Shown here piece after piece: positions 8,417 through 15,334 of a DNA stretch of 18,691 nt (positions within the stretch are counted from its first letter, which is position 1; each line of letters begins with the position of its first letter). This DNA is from JAUVZF01 sp964539385. GTDB lineage: Bacteria > Planctomycetota > Phycisphaerae > FEN-1346. The position numbers and the translations under genes were made by a program. The notes under the pieces are model-generated. The model made no database searches. It was not told the origin of the DNA and was given only the letters and a program-made list of their open reading frames with translations. The stretch spans positions 1 to 18,691 of the forward strand of contig CAZIJC010000088.1 in the NCBI GenBank assembly GCA_964539385.1, written 5' to 3'.

Positions 8417-11224
8417 ATGCTGCGAACCGTGTCCCTCGCAGTTGTCGGATGCCTGCTCCTGGCCACGTCGGCCCCGGCCGGCCGCGTGACCACCCAGTCC
8501 GACGCCGCCGGCGCGGTGGACGGCGTCAAGAACGGCGGCGCCGCCTTCCACACCACCCAGGAGGACAAGCCCTGGTGGCAGGTGGACCTCGGAAAGGTCC
8601 AGCCCGTCGGCAGGGTCGTCGTGTGGAACCGGTGCACGGGCGACGCCACACGGGCCGCGCGCCTCAAGATCCTCCTCTCAGACGACGCCAAGTCCTGGCG
8701 CGAGGTCTACCAGCACGACGGCACCGTTTTCCACGGCGCGAGCGACAAGAAGCCGCTGAGCGTTCCGCTCGACGGCGCCAAGGCCCGTTTCGTCCGCATC
8801 CAGTTGCCCACCCGGACGTGGCTGCACCTGGACGAGGTCGAGGTCTTTGCTCGGGACAATCCGAAGAAGAACGTGGCGCTGCGCAAGCCCGCCGACCAGT
8901 CGAGCACCAGCCAGTGGTCCACGGGCAAACGGGCCCCGGCGCCACGCGCCCCCGCGGCACCCGTGACCGCGTCGTCGCCGCCCGAGGCGCCGCTGCCGCC
9001 GGACGCGATGGACTTCGACGAGATCCTCTTCGTCAAACGCAAGCCGTACTCGTCAAACCACTACTACACCGACATCAACAACGGCACGGCCGGCGACCGG
9101 TTCGTTCCGGACAACGGCATCTACGTCTACAACCTCCGCACGAGGCAGGAGCGCGCCGTCGTGACGGCGGCCCAGATGCCGGGCGGGAAAGGGTTCATCG
9201 GCAAGATCAGCCTGTCGTTCGACGCCCGGAAGGTCCTGTTCGACTTCCGCGAGAACGCCGGGGCGGGCTTTCGCATCTGGGAAGTCGGCGTGGACGGCCA
9301 AGGCTTGCGGCAGGTTTCGCATCCCCCGGCCGACGAGGCCGAGAAGGCGGCGAGGTGGCGCAAGGGATGGCACACCGACGACATCCATCCCTGCTATCTG
9401 CCGGACGGCAAGATCATCTTCTCGTCCACCCGCAGCGAGCACACCGTCCTGTGCGGCGGGTCGGCGGCTCTGGTCGCCCCGACGCTCCATCGCATGGACC
9501 CCGACGGCTCGAACGTCGAGCAGTTGTCCAACAGCCCGGTCAGCGAGTTCTGCCCCGTGATCCTGGGCGACGGGCGCGTCATGTACCACCGATGGGAATA
9601 CATCGACAAGGGCGCCCGCGTTGCCAAGACGGTCTGGACCATGCTCCCCGACGGGAGCCAGTGCCGGGAGATCTACGGGCTGGCCGACGACACCACGACC
9701 GTCTACATGTACCCCCAGCCGCTGCCCGCCGACGACGGCCGCATCGTCTGCGTGGGCACCTGCCACTTCCCCCAAGGCGGATGCCTGGGGGCAATCATGC
9801 TGGTCAACGGCCTCCACAGCAACCGCGAGCGCGGCCCCGACCCCAACGCCAAGGATTACGTCCAGTGGGACAACCGCTACGCCGTCACGAACCTCACCCC
9901 GCACGTCTTCATCCAGCGCCGCACCGAGCCCGGCTGGCACTTCCTGACCGACGATGGCCGCTACGTGCACGACCGCAACGGCCGCAGAGGCCACCTGTAC
10001 ACGCATCCCTGGCCCGTCAGCGACACCCGGTTCCTGGTCTCGTACAAGGTCAGGGCCGCCGACCATTACAAGGACGTCCCCGACGCGTACGCGTTGTATC
10101 TGATCGACACCCACGGCCGCCACTGGCCGGTCCACAAGGACAAGAATCTGTCGTGCTGGCATCCGACGCCGCTGGTTACCCGCCGGACGCCGCCGCTGGT
10201 CCCCCCCACCCGCGACCCCGCCTACGCCGCCGGCGGCAAGGCCGTGTGCGTCGTCGCCGACATCACCGGGGGCATGACCGGCGTCAAGCCGGGCGAGGTC
10301 AAGTGGATCCGCATCAATGAGGCCCTTCCCCGCTACTGGTCCACCGGCCGGAGGTGGGGGCACGCGGTGAGCAGTTCCCAATGGAAGGCCGCCCTCTGGC
10401 CGCGCGTCCAATGGGGCGTCGTGCCCGTGGAGAAGGACGGGTCCGCCTGTTTCGAGGTGCCCGCGAACCGAAGCATCTTCTTCCAGGCGCTGGACGCGGA
10501 CTTCGGCGAACTTCAGCGCGAGCGTACCTACGTCAACTACAAGCCCGGCGAGGTCCGATCCTGCACCGGCTGTCACGGCGAATCGGAGCGGAACGTGCCC
10601 CCCGCCTCCACGACGACGCCGCTGGCCTTGCAGCGGCCTCCGAGCGTGCCCCAGCCGCAGCCGTGCGACCTCGTCGAAAACGGCGGCACCGGCCTGGCCG
10701 GGCAGGTCATCCACTACCCCTCGGACATCCAGCCCATCTGGGACGCCAAGTGCGTCTCGTGCCACGGCAAGAAGGACCCCGCCGGCGGCCTCGTGCTGAC
10801 CGGTGACCTGACCACCCGCTACAGCGTGTCCTACGAGCAACTCGCCAGCAAGGAAATGGCCGGGCCGATCATCCCGGAGTTCACGTCGTTCCGGCAGGGC
10901 GACCGCGGCAACTACAACGGCGCCTACCTGCCCCCCAAGGCCCTGGGCTGTTACAAGAGCGTCCTCGTGGAGATCCTGACCCGCCGCGACCACCCCAAAA
11001 ACGCCAAGGACAACCACACGAAAATGCTCAGCGACCGGCAGCGGATGATCGTCAGCCGCTGGGTGGACACCAACTACCAGTTCTACGGCAGTTACTACGG
11101 CCGGCAGCACTCGCACTGGGCCGTCGCCGACTCCGGGAACCCGGCCTACGACCCGGCCGATTTCCGACGCAAGGCCACCTTTGCCGAGTCGGTCAGCGAC
11201 CACGCGCCCGCGTGGCACCGGTAG
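8417..11224 (+). CDS. Di-haem c-type cytochrome / beta-propeller protein B with N-terminal discoidin domain
   Basis: This 935-residue exported protein starts at ATG 8417 with a strong GGAGGAG site (8406-8412). A signal peptide (about 1-21) precedes a discoidin (F5/8 type C) domain at about 24-150, with WWQVDLGKVQPVGRVVVWNR and WLHLDEVEVFA. A Pro/Ala-rich linker (about 172-196) leads to the propeller (about 197-660), which has FDEILFVKRKPY, LSFDARKVLFDF, YLPDGKIIFSSTR and RWEYIDKGA. Haem c motifs are C716-TG-CH720 and C779-VS-CH783. The second, followed by GKKDPAGGLVLTGD, resembles the planctomycete-type cytochrome c (PSCyt) pattern. H867 (DNHTK) aligns with the candidate distal haem ligand of proteins A and C. 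The discoidin module suggests glycan binding. It shares family, architecture and direction with protein A and lies 60 bases downstream of it. Catalytic activity is unknown. Confidence 0.84.
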   Translation: MLRTVSLAVVGCLLLATSAPAGRVTTQSDAAGAVDGVKNGGAAFHTTQEDKPWWQVDLGKVQPVGRVVVWNRCTGDATRAARLKILLSDDAKSWREVYQHDGTVFHGASDKKPLSVPLDGAKARFVRIQLPTRTWLHLDEVEVFARDNPKKNVALRKPADQSSTSQWSTGKRAPAPRAPAAPVTASSPPEAPLPPDAMDFDEILFVKRKPYSSNHYYTDINNGTAGDRFVPDNGIYVYNLRTRQERAVVTAAQMPGGKGFIGKISLSFDARKVLFDFRENAGAGFRIWEVGVDGQGLRQVSHPPADEAEKAARWRKGWHTDDIHPCYLPDGKIIFSSTRSEHTVLCGGSAALVAPTLHRMDPDGSNVEQLSNSPVSEFCPVILGDGRVMYHRWEYIDKGARVAKTVWTMLPDGSQCREIYGLADDTTTVYMYPQPLPADDGRIVCVGTCHFPQGGCLGAIMLVNGLHSNRERGPDPNAKDYVQWDNRYAVTNLTPHVFIQRRTEPGWHFLTDDGRYVHDRNGRRGHLYTHPWPVSDTRFLVSYKVRAADHYKDVPDAYALYLIDTHGRHWPVHKDKNLSCWHPTPLVTRRTPPLVPPTRDPAYAAGGKAVCVVADITGGMTGVKPGEVKWIRINEALPRYWSTGRRWGHAVSSSQWKAALWPRVQWGVVPVEKDGSACFEVPANRSIFFQALDADFGELQRERTYVNYKPGEVRSCTGCHGESERNVPPASTTTPLALQRPPSVPQPQPCDLVENGGTGLAGQVIHYPSDIQPIWDAKCVSCHGKKDPAGGLVLTGDLTTRYSVSYEQLASKEMAGPIIPEFTSFRQGDRGNYNGAYLPPKALGCYKSVLVEILTRRDHPKNAKDNHTKMLSDRQRMIVSRWVDTNYQFYGSYYGRQHSHWAVADSGNPAYDPADFRRKATFAESVSDHAPAWHR

Positions 11225-11340
11225 GCGGCTGATGCATGCCCCGCCGGAACCCGAAACTCGCCAGCGCCGCGGACAAGTGACGCCGCACGGCATCGATACG
11301 GAGCGGCACGAAGGATAGACGTCTGCATAAGGAGCGCACG

Positions 11341-12288
11341 ATGGATCCCCGAACGAGAATCGCGTGCACGTTGCTGGCCGCCGCGCTCGCCGTCGGCCTG
11401 ACCGCAGCCACAGGATGGGCGGCGAAACCGAGAAAGGGGCCGTCGGCGGAGGAGATTCAACGAATCACCGATGCCGTCGCAAAGATCAAACCCGCCGCCA
11501 AGCCGGCCAAACCCCGCAAACTCCTCGTCTACTCCGTCTCCTGGGGCTACTTCCACTCCTCGATCCCCTACGGGAAGCAGGCCGTCCGCATCATCGGCTC
11601 CAAGACCGGGGCCTTCGAGGCCACCGTCAGCGACGACCCGTCGATGTTCGAGGCCGAAACGCTCAAGCAGTTCGACGCCGTCTTCTTCAACAACACGAAC
11701 CGCGACATCTTCCTGCCGCAGAACTTCAAGAACCTGCCCCCCGAAAAGAAGAAAGCCGCCACCGAACGCGACGAACGCCTCAAAAGGAGCCTGTGCAGTT
11801 TCCTCGCCTCCGGCAAAGGTCTGGCCGTCATCCACGCCGGCGTCGCCAGTTTCCGCGAGTGGCCCGAGTTTGGCGAGATCATCGGCGCGCGGTTCGACAA
11901 CCACCCGTGGGGCGCCGGCTCCGAGGTCACACTGAAGATCGAGGAACCCGGCCACCCCCTTACCCAGGCGTTCAAGAAGCCCCTGTTCGTCGTCAAAGAC
12001 GAGATCTACCAGTTGAAGGCCCCGTATTCTCGCGACAAGGCCCGCGTGCTCCTGTCGATCGACACAGAGCGGACCGACATGAAGAAGGGCGGCATCCACC
12101 GCACGGACGGCGACTTCGCCATAACCTACGTCAAGACCTACGGCAAGGGCCGCGTGTTCTACAACGCCCTGGGGCACATGCACGAACTGTTCTGGAACCC
12201 GACCGTCCTTCAGCACTACCTGGACGGCATCCAGTTCGCCCTTGGAGACCTCGCGGCCGACGCGACGCCGCGGCCGAAGGCACCGTAG
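11341..12288 (+). CDS. Secreted ThuA-domain protein
   Basis: This 315-residue protein starts at ATG 11341, with AAGGAG (11329-11334) 6 bases upstream. It has a signal peptide (about 1-27), a basic Lys/Pro linker and a ThuA domain (about 58-298). ThuA domains have a glutamine-amidotransferase-like fold and were named for trehalose utilisation. Many occur in planctomycete and Verrucomicrobia sugar-degradation loci, where a role in processing oxidised (3-keto) sugars has been proposed. Diagnostic segments are HAGVASFREWPEFGEIIGAR, the HP pair after it, HPLTQAF, DEIYQL and YGKGRVFYNALGH. The first of these takes the place of a class I amidotransferase nucleophile elbow, and no Cys nucleophile is apparent. 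It lies 116 bases after protein B; that gap shows no clear promoter, so co-transcription is possible. The REP-like repeats start just after its stop. The fold is confident; the substrate is not. Confidence 0.9.
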   Translation: MDPRTRIACTLLAAALAVGLTAATGWAAKPRKGPSAEEIQRITDAVAKIKPAAKPAKPRKLLVYSVSWGYFHSSIPYGKQAVRIIGSKTGAFEATVSDDPSMFEAETLKQFDAVFFNNTNRDIFLPQNFKNLPPEKKKAATERDERLKRSLCSFLASGKGLAVIHAGVASFREWPEFGEIIGARFDNHPWGAGSEVTLKIEEPGHPLTQAFKKPLFVVKDEIYQLKAPYSRDKARVLLSIDTERTDMKKGGIHRTDGDFAITYVKTYGKGRVFYNALGHMHELFWNPTVLQHYLDGIQFALGDLAADATPRPKAP

Positions 12289-12294
12289 AGACCC

Positions 12295-12428
12295 GAGCCG
12301 CGACCGTAAGGCGACCGCTCGCTGGCGCGCGCGGCTCCGATAAGCATGCGAGCCGCGACTGTAAGCTCGCTCGCTGGCGCTCGCGGCTCGGATGAGCGAA
12401 AGCGCCCGCTCGTTGGCGCGCGCGGCTC
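12295..12428. repeat. REP-like palindromic repeat cluster, three units
   Basis: A 22-base motif occurs at 12316-12337, 12368-12389 and 12407-12428; copies 2 and 3 each differ from copy 1 at one base. The core reads CGCTCGCTGGCGC, then seven to nine bases ending CGCGGCTC. Units 1 and 2 also share a 16-base left part beginning GAGCCGCGAC (12295-12310 and 12350-12365, one mismatch). In unit 1 GAGCCGCG/CGCGGCTC and in unit 2 GAGCCGCGA/TCGCGGCTC are perfect inverted arms, so each can fold into a long hairpin. Unit 3 has lost the left arm. Such elements resemble bacterial REP sequences. They lie between the ThuA gene and protein C and might protect mRNA ends or attenuate read-through. No RAYT transposase is in the window. 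Confidence 0.75.
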
Positions 12429-12475
12429 GTCTGCACGCGATTCGACTCGCGCATGGGGACAAGCCAAGTCCGCAC

Positions 12476-12480
12476 AAGGA
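12476..12480 (+). promoter_or_regulatory. Ribosome binding site that fixes the start of protein C at 12491
   Basis: AAGGA at 12476-12480 lies 10 bases before ATG 12491. An in-frame ATG exists upstream at 12392, but it lies inside the third REP-like unit and would place a 33-residue repeat-encoded leader ahead of a normal signal peptide. The 12491 start is therefore preferred. Confidence 0.6.
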
Positions 12481-12490
12481 ATATCATCCG

Positions 12491-15229
12491 ATGGACGCAG
12501 TCGCTCGCCTCGCGTTCCTGACGCTCGCGGCGCTGGCCGCCCAGCCGGCCCTCGCCCCCGACCGAGCCAACACGGTCACCTTTCCACCGGTGCAGGCCCG
12601 GTTTGTCCGCTTCCTCGTCCATGCGAGCGCCGGCGGCCAACCGTGCATCGACGAGTTGGAGGTATACGGCCCCGACGGCACGCGGAACCTGGCGCTGGCC
12701 GAGGGCGGCGCCAAGGCGACGGCCTCCTCCTGCCTGCCCGGTTACGCCATCCACCAGGTCGCCCACCTGAATGACGGACTCTACGGCAACGACCACAGTT
12801 GGATCGCCGCCGGAACGCCGGGCGAGTGGGCCCAGATCGAACTGCCCCGACCCGCCGCGGTGGCGCAGGTCGTGTTCTCGCGAGATCGGAAAGGGCGCTA
12901 CCGCGACCGGATGCCCGAGCGTTTCGAGATCCTGGCATCGCTCGACGGCGTGCAATGGAAGACGGTTGCCCGCGTCGGACCTCCCACGCTACCGGCTGGG
13001 CCCCTGTCGGAAGAGGACCTGCTCCGCTACGCCTTTGCGGGCGAGGACCGCACGTGGCGCAAGATTGATGCGGCGGACTCCGTGCCGCGGGTCCTGCGAC
13101 AGATGGAGGAGATGATCGAGCGCCTCGCCGCCAAGGGTTTGAACGTGACGCCGGAGCGCGCCCGGTTGGCAGCGTTACGCCGCCGGCAGGCGTCGCTTGC
13201 CGCAACAGCATCCCGGGACCCGGTCGCCGAGCGCGCTGCTTTCTTCGAGGCGCGGCTGGGGAAGCGGCGGCTGTTCTTCCGCGACCCCGACCTCGCGGCG
13301 ATCGAGACGATCCTGTTCGTCAAGCGTCACCCGTTCCTGCCCTCGCACAACTACAGCGTGATCCTGGACGCGCCGTTCCGTCCGGGCGGGGGCGTGTACA
13401 TACTCAAGATTCCTCGCCGCGACGGGCGCCTCGACCCCGGCGCGGGCAAGGTCGTCCGGCTCTTCGATGCCGGCGGCGGGATCGCCAGAAACCCCATGGC
13501 CACGTTCGACGCCCGCAGGGTCCACTTCGCCTATCTCCCGTCCAAGTCCGGCTACTACCGCCTCATGGCCATGGATGCCGATGGGAGCGGCGTGCGGCAA
13601 CTCACGGACGGGCCGTTTCACGACTACTGGCCGTGTCCCCTCCCGGACGGCGGGCTGGCCTTCATCTCCACGCGGTGCAAGGCGCGGTACCTCTGCTGGC
13701 GTCCCCAGGCGTTCGTCCTCTTTCGCATGGACGCCGACGGCGGCAACATCCGGCCGCTCTCCCACGCCAACCTGAGCGAATGGGCCCCGTCGGTGATGCG
13801 CGACGGCCGAATCATCTGGACCCGGTCGGAGTACCTCGACAAGGGCGCCGACTTCGGCCACACGCTCTGGGTCATCCGACCCGACGGCATGCACCCCGAA
13901 CTCATCTTCGGCAACGACACGCGCAACTGCTACGGCAACGGCCGGGAGGTGCCCGGCACGGGCGAGATCTGCTGCACGCTGATCTCCCACGGCGGTGACC
14001 TGAACGGCCCGATTGCCCTCATCGACCTCCGTAAAGGCCGCTTCAACCCGCAGGCGATCACCAACATCACGCCCGACGTCGCGGCCCATTACCACATGAG
14101 TTGGGCCAGGAAGCAGTGCTTCCGCGATCCGGTCCCGGTGTCGCGCGACCACGTCCTGTGCAGCCACGCTCCGGCCGACCGGTTCGGCCTGTACGTGATC
14201 GACCGGTTCGGCAACCGGGAGGTCCTCTACCTGGACCCGGCGATTGGGAGCATGTGCCCGACGCCGCTGTGCGCTGTGGCGTCCCCTCCCACGGTTCCCA
14301 CGGTCGGCGCCGGCGCCGAGCCCGGCAACGACCACGGCAACCTGGGACGGTTCATCGTCGCCGACGTGTACCGCGGACTCGAACCGAAGGTCAAGCGCGG
14401 CACCGTCAAGTACATCCGCGTGTGCCAGGAAGTGCGCGCCGACCTGAGCCGGCTGCCCAGCGGCGAGTACCGCAACGACCACAGGCCCTTCCAGGACTAC
14501 TATGCCTCGCCGACGCACAAGGTCCGTGGCCCGCACGGATGGCCCAGTTACGTGGCCAAGGGGTCGTTCGGCATCGTGCCGGTAGAGGAAGACGGGTCGG
14601 CCGGTTTCTACGCCCCGGCCGGCAAGGTGTTGTACTTCCAGATCCTGGACGGCGAGTTCAACGAACTGCAGCGGATGCGCAGCGTCCTGCAGTTGCAGCC
14701 CGGCGAGACGCGCAGTTGCATCGGGTGCCACGAAGACCGGACCGCCGTGGCGCGGGCCCGGCGCGCCAGCGCGCTCGACCGCGAGCCCCGCCTCCTGGAG
14801 CCCCCGCCGTGGGGCGCGGGGCCGTTCTCCTACGAGAAGGTCGTCCAGCCCGTGTGGAACGCCAGGTGCATCCGCTGCCACAACGCCAACCATAAGCGCA
14901 AGATCGACCTGACCGGCACACGCGGCGCGGACCGGGTCCCGGCATCCTACCGCACGCTGATCTCCCGCGGACTGGTTCACTATTTCGATTACACGTATGG
15001 GCGCGAGCATACCAAGGCCGCGCCGCTGACCTTCGGCACGGTCAAGAGCAGACTCTGGCAGGTGCTGGGCGCCGGCCACAACGACGTGAAACTGAGCGCC
15101 GACGAGATGCGCCGGGTGAAGTGCTGGATCGACCTGAACTGCCCCCTGTGGCCGGACTACACGTTCCGCCTCGACCGCCCCGGGCCGGCTCGACATCATG
15201 GGCCGGAGCCAACCGCACGGGCCGATTGA
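12491..15229 (+). CDS. Di-haem c-type cytochrome / beta-propeller protein C with N-terminal discoidin-like modules
   Basis: From ATG 12491 this is a 912-residue exported protein with a signal peptide (about 1-19). Next comes a discoidin-like region: ARFVRFLVHA and IDELEVYGPDG (about 35-60) look like the end of one module, and WAQIELPRPAAVAQVVFSRD to FEILASLDGVQWKTVA (about 115-160) a second. A helical stretch (about 190-265) precedes the propeller (about 268-670), with IETILFVKRHPF, LPDGGLAFISTRC and SEYLDKGA. Haem c motifs are C743-IG-CH747 and C793-IR-CH797. GHNDVK contains H863, a candidate second ligand for the C-terminal haem. The ending RRVKCWIDLNCPLWPDY parallels LRQLIAWVDANCPYRGDD of protein A. 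It is the third paralogue, separated from A and B by the ThuA gene and the repeats. Enzyme activity is unknown. Confidence 0.84.
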   Translation: MDAVARLAFLTLAALAAQPALAPDRANTVTFPPVQARFVRFLVHASAGGQPCIDELEVYGPDGTRNLALAEGGAKATASSCLPGYAIHQVAHLNDGLYGNDHSWIAAGTPGEWAQIELPRPAAVAQVVFSRDRKGRYRDRMPERFEILASLDGVQWKTVARVGPPTLPAGPLSEEDLLRYAFAGEDRTWRKIDAADSVPRVLRQMEEMIERLAAKGLNVTPERARLAALRRRQASLAATASRDPVAERAAFFEARLGKRRLFFRDPDLAAIETILFVKRHPFLPSHNYSVILDAPFRPGGGVYILKIPRRDGRLDPGAGKVVRLFDAGGGIARNPMATFDARRVHFAYLPSKSGYYRLMAMDADGSGVRQLTDGPFHDYWPCPLPDGGLAFISTRCKARYLCWRPQAFVLFRMDADGGNIRPLSHANLSEWAPSVMRDGRIIWTRSEYLDKGADFGHTLWVIRPDGMHPELIFGNDTRNCYGNGREVPGTGEICCTLISHGGDLNGPIALIDLRKGRFNPQAITNITPDVAAHYHMSWARKQCFRDPVPVSRDHVLCSHAPADRFGLYVIDRFGNREVLYLDPAIGSMCPTPLCAVASPPTVPTVGAGAEPGNDHGNLGRFIVADVYRGLEPKVKRGTVKYIRVCQEVRADLSRLPSGEYRNDHRPFQDYYASPTHKVRGPHGWPSYVAKGSFGIVPVEEDGSAGFYAPAGKVLYFQILDGEFNELQRMRSVLQLQPGETRSCIGCHEDRTAVARARRASALDREPRLLEPPPWGAGPFSYEKVVQPVWNARCIRCHNANHKRKIDLTGTRGADRVPASYRTLISRGLVHYFDYTYGREHTKAAPLTFGTVKSRLWQVLGAGHNDVKLSADEMRRVKCWIDLNCPLWPDYTFRLDRPGPARHHGPEPTARAD

Positions 15230-15254
15230 CTTGTCCACCTCGCCCACCTATCTT
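15226..15254 (+). promoter_or_regulatory. Promoter for the Sip1-type galactosidase, -35 overlapping the previous stop codon
   Basis: TTGACT (15226-15231, five of six matches) is followed after 17 bases by TATCTT (15249-15254, four of six). The -35 contains the TGA stop (15227-15229) of protein C. Transcription would begin near 15261, about 75 bases before ATG 15335. The optimal spacing makes it the second-best promoter match in the window. Confidence 0.5.
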
Positions 15255-15260
15255 GTGGGC
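15242..15260. other. Inverted repeat with the -10 element in its loop
   Basis: GCCCAC (15242-15247) and GTGGGC (15255-15260) are perfect inverted arms around a seven-base loop that holds the TATCTT hexamer. No T-run follows. It may be an operator overlapping the promoter or a weak 3' hairpin for protein C. Confidence 0.35.
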
Positions 15261-15324
15261 CTGCCGGGGGTGGCCGGGCAGATTCTCCAGTCCATACGCA
15301 TCGGCAGCCCATGACGGCTGCACC

Positions 15325-15329
15325 GGGAG
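15325..15329 (+). promoter_or_regulatory. Ribosome binding site favouring ATG 15335 over ATG 15311
   Basis: GGGAG at 15325-15329 lies 5 bases before ATG 15335, which begins a standard signal peptide (MKTNRHIPQRLALAIALF). The in-frame ATG at 15311 would add eight residues before it and has no comparable site upstream. Confidence 0.6.
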
Positions 15330-15334
15330 AAGAG

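Noticed and set aside
9749..9766. C445-V-G-T-C-H450 in protein B as an extra CX3CH haem site
   Set aside because: It falls in a propeller strand where the paralogues keep only the His and lack both Cys, so a third haem is not supported.
9053..11293. Minus-strand open frame of 746 codons across protein B
   Set aside because: A shadow of a well-supported gene; Val/Gly/Asp-rich with no recognisable domain.
12392..12490. N-terminal extension of protein C from ATG 12392
   Set aside because: The ATG lies within the REP-like cluster, the encoded residues are repeat-derived, and ATG 12491 has a better-placed binding site and a proper signal peptide.
5060..15229. Anammox hydrazine synthase operon
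   Set aside because: Only alpha-like proteins are present, in three copies with added N-terminal domains; no beta/gamma subunits or other anammox genes are seen and the first-haem Tyr is missing.
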